Shown here: positions 26,301 through 41,791 of the stretch, piece after piece
Numbering within the stretch: the first letter of the stretch is position 1
How the letters are laid out: every line of letters begins with the position of its first letter
NCBI GenBank assembly: GCA_934045905.1
Contig: OW203762.1
Coordinates: forward strand, 45,161,411 to 45,225,410
Length of the DNA stretch: 64,000 nt
Origin: Leuctra nigra
Taxonomy: Eukaryota > Arthropoda > Insecta > Plecoptera > Leuctridae
Direction: 5' to 3'
Notes under the pieces: model-generated
Seen by the model: the letters and a program-made list of their open reading frames with translations, nothing else
What the model was told of the DNA's origin: nothing
Database searches by the model: none
Made by a program: the position numbers and the translations under genes

Positions 26301-29300
26301 TGTGTTACAGTTTTGTTCATTCTCAAAAGGCAATAAATTGAAACTTCGCTATACGACAGGGGTTGCAAGTTAAATTACATTTTATGATTCATTTATACTT
26401 AAATATAGTTGAAATGTAGGAAAACGTTTTCTGAACTTGTAATTTCAAGATTTTATTTTTTTGTATGTATAATGAAGGTACTACCTTAATCAGAGTCAAC
26501 CAGCATGTCTCTTGTTGATGAGCCTCCAAACCCCTTGATGGCTAGTCCTGTGGGAATTGCCGTAGTTTGTTCAGCCATGCTGAACAGTTTGTTTAGTTTG
26601 TTCTAGTCTCAACCAAGTAGTAGGTACCTACCTAAAAGTAAAGTAAAAACGTCTTTATTTGATGTGGCGAGATTAAGTACTGACGGCTTTTCTTCCACCT
26701 AACCGTCAAGACTGGGGATGAAGGAGTACGTACTTTCCGCAGTCCGTCTGTTCCTGACCACCTGCGCCCGTTCTCCCATGGTACCATCTCGGAATGACCT
26801 TGATTCCTTGCCATCTCCTTACTCGGAATGTCTTGTGACAATATTATTGTTGAGATCATGGGTGGGCAACCTTTTTTGGTCTAGTAGTAGCCAATTTCCT
26901 AAAAATTAGTAAATTAGATAATAATGGGAGCCGCAGTATAGAGCGATCATTTATAAAACACTGAAAATAATACATTGCATGACTAGTTTATTTTGATTAT
27001 TTTATTTACTTTGATATTGTGGTGACCCCCAGTTGTTGCCCCACAGGGCGTTTTTTAGAATTTCGACAATTTAAAAGTGATTCAGGGCCTCTCAAATGAG
27101 CAAATTGAATTCTTCAACCCTCCAATTGATGCTCCCCAGTGCGTGTTTGTTTTCTAATTATTAATTTTTCGATTCCAAAAGTGATTCCGGGGTTTTAAAC
27201 GAACAAACTGGATCAAACAATCTTCCAAATAATGCTGGTGGCATTAAGGTTCAGTGCCTCCTCCAATTAGTAATTAATCAGAATGCACTGTTGTCCACAG
27301 GTGAAATGGATGATGTACTGGATCGTGTTTGCGCTCTTCACCTGTGCCGAAACGTTCACAGATGTGTTCTTCAGCTTCTGGTAGGTTTCTTAGCTTGGTA
27401 ATACCTGCTCCTTGTTATATAAAATGGAAATGTAAATAATGTAAATTGCCTTTGCCTAAATGCATGTTTTCAATATCCTCTGAATCTATCATAATTTGTA
27501 ATTAGCATACATGCCCAGAAGAACAAGCTTCAGTATAATTGTGTGTAGAATTGTAGAGATGTACGATCTGTGTCCAGGTTCCCCTTCTACTATGAGATCA
27601 AAGTGATCCTCGTGCTGTGGCTGTTGTCCCCGGCAACCAAGGGATCGAGCATCCTGTACCGCAAGTTCGTGCACCCTATGCTGACCAAGCGAGAGCAGGT
27701 GAGATGCCATGATAATTTGCTAATATTTACTATTTAGTGTATTGTCACATAAAAACATAGAATATAAATACAGCATCAAAACTATTGTATACAGTATGTG
27801 TAAGCTTAATTTAATGTCTGGAGTGAGTAACTAATTTAACACAAAAGACTGTGAATGTGAATGACCAAGATATGTAGTACCTTGGTCTGGATGGCTTTCA
27901 TCCTGGCCTAAATACTATTCTGACCAGGGTTACTCACTTATTTCACACACTTCCTGTCTTGAATCCATAGTGTCAAGTGACAACTGTCTTGTAACCAATT
28001 GGTCTGTGTCTGCAGGAGATTGACGAATACATCTCTCGAGCCAAGGAGCAAGGCTACCACACCGTCCTCTCTCTCGGAACCAAGGGTGTCAACTACGCAA
28101 CCAGCGTCATCATGCAGACGGCTATCAAGGTAAGCTGACGTGCAACAAGTTGCCGAGTGCGAGTCACTCTTTACTCAAAACACACATCTCAAACTGCATC
28201 TGTCTTTCTTTTGTCTTTCTCATACTAGAGCTCCTTGTTGGTTTATGAGGTAAGAAATATGAATCGATTATCTATGCACATTTCCTCTCTGTGAACAGAA
28301 TGGTTGGCTCTTTATAATTTACCTTTCTCTTATTTTATTCTTGTTGATTTTTTTGTGGTTTGTGAATTAACTTTAGCTCTCTGGCTTTTGAGAGTATAAT
28401 ATGTACATACAAAATAATACTGCCTAATCTTAGGTTTTTGGGGTGTTTGCTTGTCCTTTTGCCCTCGAAGCTTTACACTTTATATTTTTATTTGAAGTTT
28501 TTATGATTAACACACTCAATATTATTTTCTCACTAATCAGCAATATTGCACAAAACATTTGTATTTTAATAGACTAGTGTTTTGCTCGTTATTGCTTGGC
28601 TTGCCACTGCACTAATACACTTTTAATTTTCTCCTCTCCTGCTTGCTCCTGATTAGAACCTGAACATGGTCAGTGCCATGGCATCAACTAGCCTCGTAGC
28701 GATCGAGGAACCCGCGGCACACAACCTGCACAAAGAAACTCGCCTCCATCAGGACGAGACTGACTTTGCTTTTCACGATGAGATGTTCTCGGATGACGAT
28801 AACGAAGCACTAATGGTTGTCCCACCACCGGTCAAGAAGGTGCCTCGACCCAAAAAGGCCAACACAAAGAAGGGTACTTCAATCCGGAAGACAAGAAGCA
28901 ATGTTGATACTCGTAATATTATCGAGCCTGACGATCTTTTCTTATCTGATCTTAACTGATGTCAATTATCTGAATCATTAAGACTGATTACTTAGACTCA
29001 TAATTTGTTGTCCTTTATGTTGTATCAAATGACTATGTTTAAGTGGGTTAGGTCAGTCATCTTTACATTTTTTCCGATTTTATTTACTATACCTACCTAC
29101 CCACATAGTTTTTTATTTCATTCACATTATTTCATTTTATTTCACTTACATTTTGTTTTGTGTGTATTGCCATGTCAAAATAAATTTGTTGTAATAATGG
29201 GGTGTTTGCAAGAGTGTTGAGAGGGACTAGTATTCACTTGATAAAAACTGTAATCAAAATGATAAATTGATAAGGAAATGAAGACTGGCAGAAAACATAG

Positions 29301-32300
29301 GAGTGCCAATTGTACAAACTATGGGATGGACTGGAATCATGTACATATACCTAACTGAATAGTTTACTATAAAATGCGTTGCACCTCACAACTTAGACAT
29401 AAATTAGATTTAGTGCTGAGACGCTTCAGATTAAATCAACACATGTGATATCAAACGAATTTTGACAATTGTTCATTAACTTTGCTTTCCCGACCATGGT
29501 GGTTGATCTCATTTTGTGTTATTCGGTATTGTTCTAACATTACCTGATGTGCATTGTGTTGTAGGGTTCAATAAACAAGTTTTGTAATTTGTAATATAAA
29601 CTAGAGTTTTTATTATTTAAATCGTATTTTGCTTGACAGCATGATGACACCAGCTGACTCACAACTTCACACTAAAATGTCATAATCCTCTCTGCACTTT
29701 GCCCGTCATTTAACACCAGAGTTAACACAATGATGATGTTTACTAACACCAGAACCAAAATATTTCAAAATAACTTTTCTGTCAGAAGATAACATTCTGA
29801 ACAAAAGGCACCAACAGAATATATAGTGTACTAGTTTTATTTTACCATCATTTTCACTTGTTCTCATTATTCACTGAAGCCTGTAAATGTTAGTATTTTA
29901 TTTAGGTACTATTTTTTATTATTTACGTAGTTGATACACCTTACAAATTGCTAAGCAGCTGATAATCCTAGAAAAATTATTTTTTCAAGGAATCCTCTAT
30001 TTGAAGTTAACACCATGTTTTTCAGGGTGGAGGTGGTTTGGTGAATCAACTACGTCGTAGTTACAGCCTGGGCGATATCAGTTCTGATATCGATATCATG
30101 GATATCAACCGCATCAGCAAAACTCATCCCGATGATCAAATGGATTGCACAGATGGACCAATGGGTATGTGAGAAGAATTATTATTGTTTTTTTCTTATA
30201 CTGTCTTCTCCATATTCAACTAAAAATGGGACATATTTAGTCCTTTTAACATATTTATAATACAAATATTTTTGTACACAGCAGTAAAGTACAAAAAATC
30301 TGGACAAGCTTGTTTTGAAATAGTTGACATTATAAGCTTGTTTTCAAATAATTATCAAAATTTATATTGAACACTGCACTTTCATCATTTTCAAATTATT
30401 GGGTTGGGTTTTCACTTTTCACTGCAAAGTATAGATCATCAACTCATGCACAGTATGTTTATGTTATACCTACATGCACGAAAATTACTCTTTTATCAAC
30501 TCGTTATTGTAAGCGTTTTTCTAGTTTTTATTTGAGCAAATTGGCCTCGGAACACTTTTATGGTTTAGTGTACCTAAGCTATGCTATTACGTACTAGTTA
30601 CTACTACAACAGCGACTGATAGTGTCATGCATCATTTCTAGATCCTCGAATCTTGCGGCAACGGGGTTACAACACGAGATCTCCAAGTGGGGGTAAAGTG
30701 GAGATGTATTTCCCAGAGGTGGACGTTGATGTACGGCAACGAGGGAGTCGTTCCAGGGAACCAAGCATTCCTCTCAAGTGAGTTGATTAAATATTGTCTC
30801 CTCATTTGTAACTTGTAAGTCGTAAGGGATTTTTGTTCCCAGCCTTCTTCACAGGCTGTTTCTCATTATTTGAATTGTGTACAATTATTTTTAAACACAT
30901 TTAATTATTAATAGGTATTCCTATTTAGTGAGGAATATTAAAATGATAATACTCAGATCAATTGACATGAATTTTATACAAATTTTATATGTCTTAACTC
31001 TTAAGCCCATCACACTGCCAATCACATCACTTATCCGTTTGCATTAATCAGGTGCAACCCGACTATCCATACACTCAAATATAGAATGATTTCTATTTCT
31101 CCGTACAAACCTGCCCGACGTATTTTGGTTACTGCGTTTGTGCACAATGCTCGATTTGGTACACAATTGCTGCAAACGGGCGTGTGGTATGCAGTGTGAT
31201 GATATGGCCTTTACTAGTTTAAAGTACCTACTTACACTACTGTTGAACATGAATAATTATTAATTTCAATGCATTTGCATCTTTTCTTCTTTTCATTTGA
31301 ATACAATTCAAGTATTTTGATTTATATCTAATATCTACCCAAATGCATACTAAAAACTTTATTTAGAGCTTTAAATTAAAATTGCACAACAAGGTACCTA
31401 TGTATCTTTGAATTATGAATGACTGAATTGTGAATTGTGATCTGCTCTCTCGCCAGTCAAATCCGTTCATCGGAAGACGTGAGTTCCGGCTACTCCAGCG
31501 CTGATCCGCTGTATGGGAGCCAACCAAAGACTGAAGAGAGTCGAGAGCCGCTGCTGAGAACCTCGTCAGTGGGCTCCACCCGAGTCACACGAACTAAGAC
31601 GACCAGAGCAAGTGTCGCTGGCAAGAGGCCTCCAACCGAGGAGGTGAGTCTCTAGAAAAAAGAAAACTCATAGTTCACAGAACTATGAATTACCTCTTAG
31701 AACTTTGTTGATTTTTACATAGGTAATGATAAGATTTTACTCGCTTAGTTATGTAATACTTATTTCATTAAACTGACCCTTAGTTGTACCTATGTAGACT
31801 TTACTCAGATAATTAATTGTCTTCAGTAAACCTTTCTTTGTTGTTTGTGAAGGGCAGTGTACCATCGGATGAGACTGAGAGTGAAGAATCTGATTCCGTA
31901 AACAAAGAAGAGCAATTCTACGATGTTTCTACGACTTCGACTTCTGAACCTCTCTCCATTCCAAGTCCTGTCACTATATCCCAGCCTCCTCAAGCATCGC
32001 TTCCAAAGGATACTCGACCCCTTTCACCTTCTATTGCAACCGAGCATTACTTCTCTTCATCTGAAAATAAAACAGATTTTGACCGGGTTCCAGAGAATCA
32101 AACGAATATTTCAAAACCAATAAGTATGTCGACTCAGAGTGACGAGGTACGACCGGTATCGGATCATAATGAAGATGAGGCTGTAAGTGTGGTGAGAATG
32201 CCTGTTGCCATTCTTCCATCTACAAACGAAATTCAAACCAGGGAAATTGTACTTAATGCAATGAAAATGTCTGAAAAAGAGTTGTTTCAAGAGATGGTTG

Positions 32301-33828
32301 TGTTTCCAGAGGTGGCTGTAGATAGTACCCTGCAAAACACCAATGCTGAAGAATGCAATATAAAAAGTCCAAGTGTGAATTCTGCTGCGGTTTCTTCGGA
32401 AAAGGAAACAAACATTGACGTAGTTGTCCCATCGGATCAGGCCGAGTTCTATGATGCAGCAGATGATATTCTCTCTTCTGAATCGGATATCAACACAACG
32501 TCTTCTGATCAAGCTGATACTGCAGCAGATGCTGCTGGAGAAGACACAGGTGTTCCAATACAATCTGTGGGCGTTCAGAAAGATGAGGGTATGAAAGACG
32601 TGGGACAAACTGATCGGGCTGGAAAGTACAAGAAGAGGCCTGCTCCTTGCCCGCCCAAGAAAGATGATATAGATGCAGGTCAAAACGAGGCTAACGATGT
32701 CACATCTCTGAAATCTGAGACGAGTAGCCGAGGATCTCCTTCGCCACGAAGAGAGATACTTCCTCCGCCAAGTCCAGTTACTCCAGTTACAGGAGCAGAT
32801 TCCTTCAAAATCAACCAAGATAATGCAGCTCCTGCGAGTCCGAAGCTAGATCACTATGCGAAAGATGTTTCAAAATCTCCAAAGGTAGCTGAGAAGAAAC
32901 CGAAATCAAAACAAAACTCTCCCATTACACGCTTGCTCTCATCCTTCCCATTTTGGCATCAAGACGGGTCTCAACGTTTAGTAGCCACTTCTCTGACCTC
33001 TCTGAGCAACCTCGAAGATTTGCGTGTTATGTCTAGTGGCTCTGCATCCAGCCTTGCCTCGGCACCGTTCTTCACTGATTCGATGGCCCCTCCCTTGCCA
33101 CCACGCAAGAAGTCCCAAGAGGGAACCACTAGCAAAACCTCTGCCGAGAGTTTAGATCTTGGAAAGCGATTTAGAGTGCGTGAGATGTCCCACTCACCTC
33201 CAAGAAGACAAAAGCTGGAATAGTTTGAAAATCCCTTTGGCAGAATATTTCATTAAAATGAGAACTACGTACTCCCTGAAATGTTGTCATTCAAACAGTT
33301 CAGAGTAAGATATATTTGAACTTTGCATTAAGAGTTCCGATTTGAGTGAATTGTGATGAAGCTCCCTAGAATGAATTTAACAATGCTTAGTACCCAAATC
33401 CATCACTCATTTATACATTTTTATGGGAATAGACTGGTAGTTTTCTGCATCCAGTATTTATTTTTATAATTATGATAAGAGTTGAGTTACTATTAATTAG
33501 CATAGACTCCTAACTCTATGCTATTAGTAGTACCTGTCTCTAATCTAGATAGGTAAATTAGTGTACCTACTCTATCCTCCTAATGTTTTTACATTTAGTA
33601 AATTAATTTAGATACACTCTACTCCGATATTATAGAAGTAATTGAACTTAACCACTAATGGTGTGAATATTGATTTTTATATTGTGAGTTTTAGTTTGGT
33701 GTTCTGCTGTGTCATTTGTACCTGTAATATTATTTGTTTACAATTATTTAATTAAAATCTTTTTTCAGGCAATTGGCTATGCAACTCTACCGCGTATCAA
33801 GAAACCAGCTAAGAAGAAAGTGCAATGA
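17392..33828 (+). CDS. ReepA: receptor expression-enhancing protein (REEP1-4 type), multi-exon gene
   Basis: Coding exons by in-phase GT-AG joins: 17392-17423, 21438-21510, 27301-27380, 27578-27698, 28016-28129, optional 28229-28249, then either 28657-28959 (stop), or 30026-30164, 30642-30777, 31457-31643 followed by 31853-33223 (stop) or 33769-33828 (stop). The first 140 residues are a textbook REEP core: start [10 protein letters not shown], then [30 protein letters not shown] and [17 protein letters not shown]. In this family the TB2/DP1/HVA22 domain forms hairpins in the tubular ER membrane, curves it and links it to microtubules. Predicted isoforms are about 240, 313 or 750 residues. AATAAA signals occur after the short form (29179, 29570) and the long forms (34522). 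The exon joins are inferred from splice motifs and family conservation, not transcripts. Confidence 0.93.
18075..18590. mobile_element. short hAT-type MITE in ReepA intron 1
   Basis: The ends CAGTGGCGGTTTGTG and CACAAACCGCCACTG are perfect 15-bp inverted repeats that share their first nine bases with the large hAT element at 87-2155. Flanking sequence repeats as CCTGTGACTG (18065-18074) and CCTGTGAGTG (18591-18600), one mismatch in ten. There is no transposase. Confidence 0.82.
18609..18656. mobile_element. 32-nt hairpin bracketed by an 8-bp direct repeat
   Basis: A 32-nt sequence (18617-18648) starts TAGAGAGGC and ends GCCTCTCTA, a perfect 9-bp inverted repeat around a TATATATA loop. It is flanked on both sides by GTGTCACC (18609-18616 and 18649-18656). 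It looks like an extreme internal-deletion remnant of an 8-bp-duplicating transposon, lying 18 bp beyond the hAT MITE. Confidence 0.55.
21294..21510 (+). CDS. possible alternative first coding exon of the ReepA-like gene
   Basis: The sequence upstream of the exon-2 acceptor stays open in the same frame, so transcription starting nearby would give a protein reading through into [14 protein letters not shown] without splicing exon 1. Candidate starts are the ATG at 21294 (start MMLSASGLW) or at 21402 (start [11 protein letters not shown]). The 21402 version gives a hydrophobic N-terminus of about the same length as the canonical one. Against it, a good splice acceptor (CCTCTTTTCAG) sits exactly at the canonical junction, and a pyrimidine tract could mimic hydrophobic codons by chance. 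Confidence 0.35.
21571..22465. mobile_element. dispersed repeat with Helitron-like 3' end, copy 1
   Basis: It begins with GAGCGAGCGTAGCGAGCGTC and continues through blocks such as CGATCTGA(A)ATTTTG.ACACATACTAA shared with 61865-62347. It ends in AACGC, a short loop and GCGTT, then TTCCTAG followed by T. A short hairpin just before CTAG next to T resembles a Helitron terminus. The expected 5' TC was not located, so the class is provisional. No protein is encoded. Confidence 0.45.
22466..23674. other. ReepA intron 2, part; possible SINE fragment
   Basis: Intronic sequence. At 22494-22510 is a G-rich run. GTGTTCGATTCC near 22730 resembles a Pol III B box and is followed by about 170 bp of unique sequence, so a tRNA-derived SINE remnant is possible, but I found no clear A box or poly(A) tail. 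Confidence 0.25.
23675..23878. mobile_element. MITE-like element, TACACTC family, copy 2
   Basis: The left end TACACTCAAACCAATTAAAA is almost identical to the copy at 11148, and the right end closes with CGAGTGTA. The interior also shares GGTAC and a TTTTCG block but is longer (about 204 bp) and more diverged. It lies in ReepA intron 2. Confidence 0.55.
24976..25150 (+). mobile_element. 3' fragment of an RTE-like non-LTR retrotransposon
   Basis: The last 25 or so codons before the stop at 25053 read like the C-terminus of the intact retrotransposon at 41792-43960: [10 protein letters not shown] then [12 protein letters not shown], against MRRRGLRDGD then KDKWHLGCRIRP. After the stop there is a tail with GGATATA repeats ending near 25150, as expected for a 3' end with a simple-repeat tail. 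Upstream similarity is not evident, so it is a severely 5'-truncated or diverged copy. Confidence 0.5.
25361..25625. mobile_element. fold-back MITE with 8-bp target duplication in ReepA intron 2
   Basis: The two arms of about 120 bp are nearly perfect reverse complements, starting CACAGCCTTCTCGACAG and ending in its complement, with a loop of only about 20 bp. Perfect 8-bp direct repeats GTAGTATT flank it (25353-25360 and 25626-25633). A CRE-like TGACGTCA lies in each arm. The element is transcribed within the ReepA pre-mRNA and would form a very stable hairpin. Confidence 0.9.
25947..26485. mobile_element. TTAA-flanked non-autonomous element, copy 2
   Basis: It is flanked by TTAA at 25943-25946 and 26486-26489, with ends GGTAGCAC and GTACTACC. 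Internal blocks match the copy at 5829-6876, including ACTTCTCGTGTCTAG and AATACCAACGTGTGCTATTT. It is about half the length of copy 1 and no coding sequence is present. Confidence 0.6.
28229..28249 (+). CDS. candidate 21-nt microexon of the ReepA-like gene
   Basis: A 21-nt segment lies between CATACTAG and GTAAGA, in phase 0 with the exon ending at 28129 and with all three possible next exons. It would insert seven residues, SSLLVYE, just after the membrane-associated REEP core. Seven-codon in-frame exons are common in neuronal transcripts, but no expression evidence is available here and the pyrimidine tract is interrupted. Confidence 0.45.
28657..28959 (+). CDS. alternative terminal exon of the ReepA-like gene (short isoform)
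   Basis: After the acceptor TCCTGATTAG the frame continues [10 protein letters not shown] and ends with a stop at 28957-28959, adding 100 residues to the 140-residue core. The tail is acidic and then basic, with [11 protein letters not shown], and has no domain I recognise. Two AATAAA motifs downstream (29179 and 29570) could end this transcript. It would be mutually exclusive with the downstream exons. Confidence 0.7.
   Translation, partial: NLNMVSAMASTSLVAIEEPAAHNLHKETRLHQDETDFAFHDEMFSDDDNEALMVVPPPVKKVPRPKKANTKKGTSIRKTRSNVDTRNIIEPDDLFLSDLN
31853..33223 (+). CDS. long alternative terminal exon of ReepA (456-residue disordered tail)
   Basis: This exon follows an acceptor (TTTGTGAAG) in phase 0 after the exon ending 31643 and runs 1,371 nt to its own stop. 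The product is rich in Ser, Glu, Asp and Pro and looks disordered. It carries two EFYD-type repeats ([12 protein letters not shown] then EQFYDVS, and [14 protein letters not shown] then SSESD) and two proline motifs near the C-terminus, RPAPCPPKK and PPLPPRKK, of the kind bound by SH3 domains. A 235-codon ORF on the opposite strand is a shadow. The short route skips this exon and splices 31643 to 33769. Confidence 0.75.
   Translation, partial: GSVPSDETESEESDSVNKEEQFYDVSTTSTSEPLSIPSPVTISQPPQASLPKDTRPLSPSIATEHYFSSSENKTDFDRVPENQTNISKPISMSTQSDEVRPVSDHNEDEAVSVVRMPVAILPSTNEIQTREIVLNAMKMSEKELFQEMVVFPEVAVDSTLQNTNAEECNIKSPSVNSAAVSSEKETNIDVVVPSDQAEFYDAADDILSSESDINTTSSDQADTAADAAGEDTGVPIQSVGVQKDEGMKDVGQTDRAGKYKKRPAPCPPKKDDIDAGQNEANDVTSLKSETSSRGSPSPRREILPPPSPVTPVTGADSFKINQDNAAPASPKLDHYAKDVSKSPKVAEKKPKSKQNSPITRLLSSFPFWHQDGSQRLVATSLTSLSNLEDLRVMSSGSASSLASAPFFTDSMAPPLPPRKKSQEGTTSKTSAESLDLGKRFRVREMSHSPPRRQKLE
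33769..33828 (+). CDS. canonical last coding exon of the ReepA-like gene
   Basis: After a strong acceptor (TCTTTTTTCAG) the frame reads [19 protein letters not shown] and stops at 33826-33828. It is in phase with the exon ending 31643, giving a 313-residue isoform with a lysine-rich end. The 3'UTR runs to at least the AATAAA at 34522, with further candidates near 35280-35365. Confidence 0.75.
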   Translation, partial: AIGYATLPRIKKPAKKKVQ

Positions 33829-35539
33829 AGTAAGACAACAATTAGAAGAAGCTTAGCACAATTCAAAGAAGAATTTATCACATGGTGCTTTTACGGCTGA
33901 CGGAGATGTCAACTGTAGACAATGTAGGTGCATAATCCAAGACAATGTTGGCTGTGAAGTGAAGTGAATCTCTTAATATTTTATACCCACGCTATATTGA
34001 GTGTTTTTTAGTCACAAGTCATTAATATTGAAGAAGTATAGTTCCAGTTATATTTTCTTCCACTGGCAGCTTCAGACAAATAATTATAATAATCTAATAA
34101 TAGAACATTGTCCCTGCTCAAACCTTAATTCTAGATTAGATAAGGGGTCAGTATAGTTCTGTGCTGTGCTGTATCATGTACTATCTAAAATTTTATCTAC
34201 AGCCCCAAATCCCCACACTCAATATGAGGCTCAAAGCTCTTGAAAAAGACTATGTTTGTGTTTAAAGATATATATATATATTAATATTATATTGGCCTAA
34301 TGGCAGTAGTATGAGTCCTTTGATGCCATATGATGACATATAGTTTCCAATTACATAGTTTCCGTTTTTAAATATTACTTGTGAGTCATGACAGTCATTT
34401 TATTAATGTGGCCTGACAAATGGAGCTCGCTCTCATAATAACGAACAATGAGAATTGTTTCTTTGCTATTTACTAACTAACAATGTGCTTATGTAGCTGC
34501 TTGGTGTTATTATCATGGTTCAATAAACTAGGTGAGGTACTAGAATTCAAGCAATTTTGGTGTTCAGTAAGGACTGATCATAACTTTATTATGAGTTCTA
34601 TAAATTAAAGGACAGTTGTGTGGGCATTGTGAGCGTTTGTTTATTTTCGTGTAATGACAAGTCTGGGCCTTATGTTGCTTCAGTAGAAGTGCCTAAATAT
34701 TGTTGGTACTAATGGTTGTATTGTACTCTTGAGGGTGCCTTTGTAAAATCGCACTACCTAAGTCAACTAGTCGAGAACTCTCACGCTATTTGCGGACAAC
34801 GGCAGAAATTAAAACGAAGCTAAATATTTTTTTATATAGATAGGTAACATATCGATTTGATAATTATTGATGTAATGTGTTTTGTTTGTTTCAAGTTTGT
34901 GTTTTGTAAAATTATTTCCTATAGGGGTCATGAATGGGGGCCCTGTCACACCTCTTTAACCACCATTATATTCCTACTCGACAGTATTTATCGAGCAACC
35001 CTCGAAATTTATGAAAATTGGCACCCTTAAATGTACTATTAAAATTGTTTCTTTTTGTTGCAAAGAATTATTTTTGTTCCTCATGATTCCCAATCAATAT
35101 TGTAAATCAGCTGCACTCTCATTGGATGATGTATTTGACTGGTGTGTGGTGTGTGTGTCTGTGTAGTATAGTGATTGATTAGGTAGGTACCATAATAGAA
35201 GCTTTTGAATGATTGGAAATGTTATTATAGGTAGTACCATGTATACCACTTTTAAATGAAATTTTATTTATGAAAACTATTAAAGTGTGTTCCAATTTAC
35301 TTCATTGTTCTAACATTATTACCCTGTATCCACTTCCTGAAAGACCACATGTTTTAGAAATAATAAAAACTTAAATCTTATCTCCCAAGTCTTTCTACTA
35401 CACAGGTATTATCTTGCAATTCTTCATTATCAGTTTATTTTTCAATTGGCTAACGTCATCGCATAGCCTATATTCTATTGTTGTTAAAAACTTCTTGCGA
35501 TTTCTTAAGTTGATTCGTCTAGCTCCAGCTAAAATTTAC

Positions 35540-41486
<5,947 letters not shown>

Positions 41487-41791
41487 ATATTCGATCACAT
41501 CGAATTCATAACTAAGAATACAAATTTACTGTACATACATTAAACTTTAAAGTCCTGCAAAAATTCGGTCACAAAATAACTATGACATTGGCCTTCCAAA
41601 AATAGTATTATACGTATTATATAACTGTTTTTATTGAAAATACATGTATTAAATTAGCATTTATTGTGATCGTGGTTTCGTAATTTACTTTTATGTTAGA
41701 ACAAGACTTTGATAAAAAAAAATCAGTCGAAGTTAGTGGTTGATCGCCATTGAAATTAAAGGTACCCTAATTTACATAAATATGTTTATGT

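Noticed and set aside
26850..27060. Possible hAT end GGGTGGGCAACC near 26,860
   Set aside because: A matching inverted end and an 8-bp duplication could not be found.
32111..32818. 235-codon ORF antisense to the ReepA long exon
   Set aside because: It mirrors a well-supported coding exon; the Phe/Ser/Cys-rich composition is what antisense of an acidic Ser-rich frame gives.
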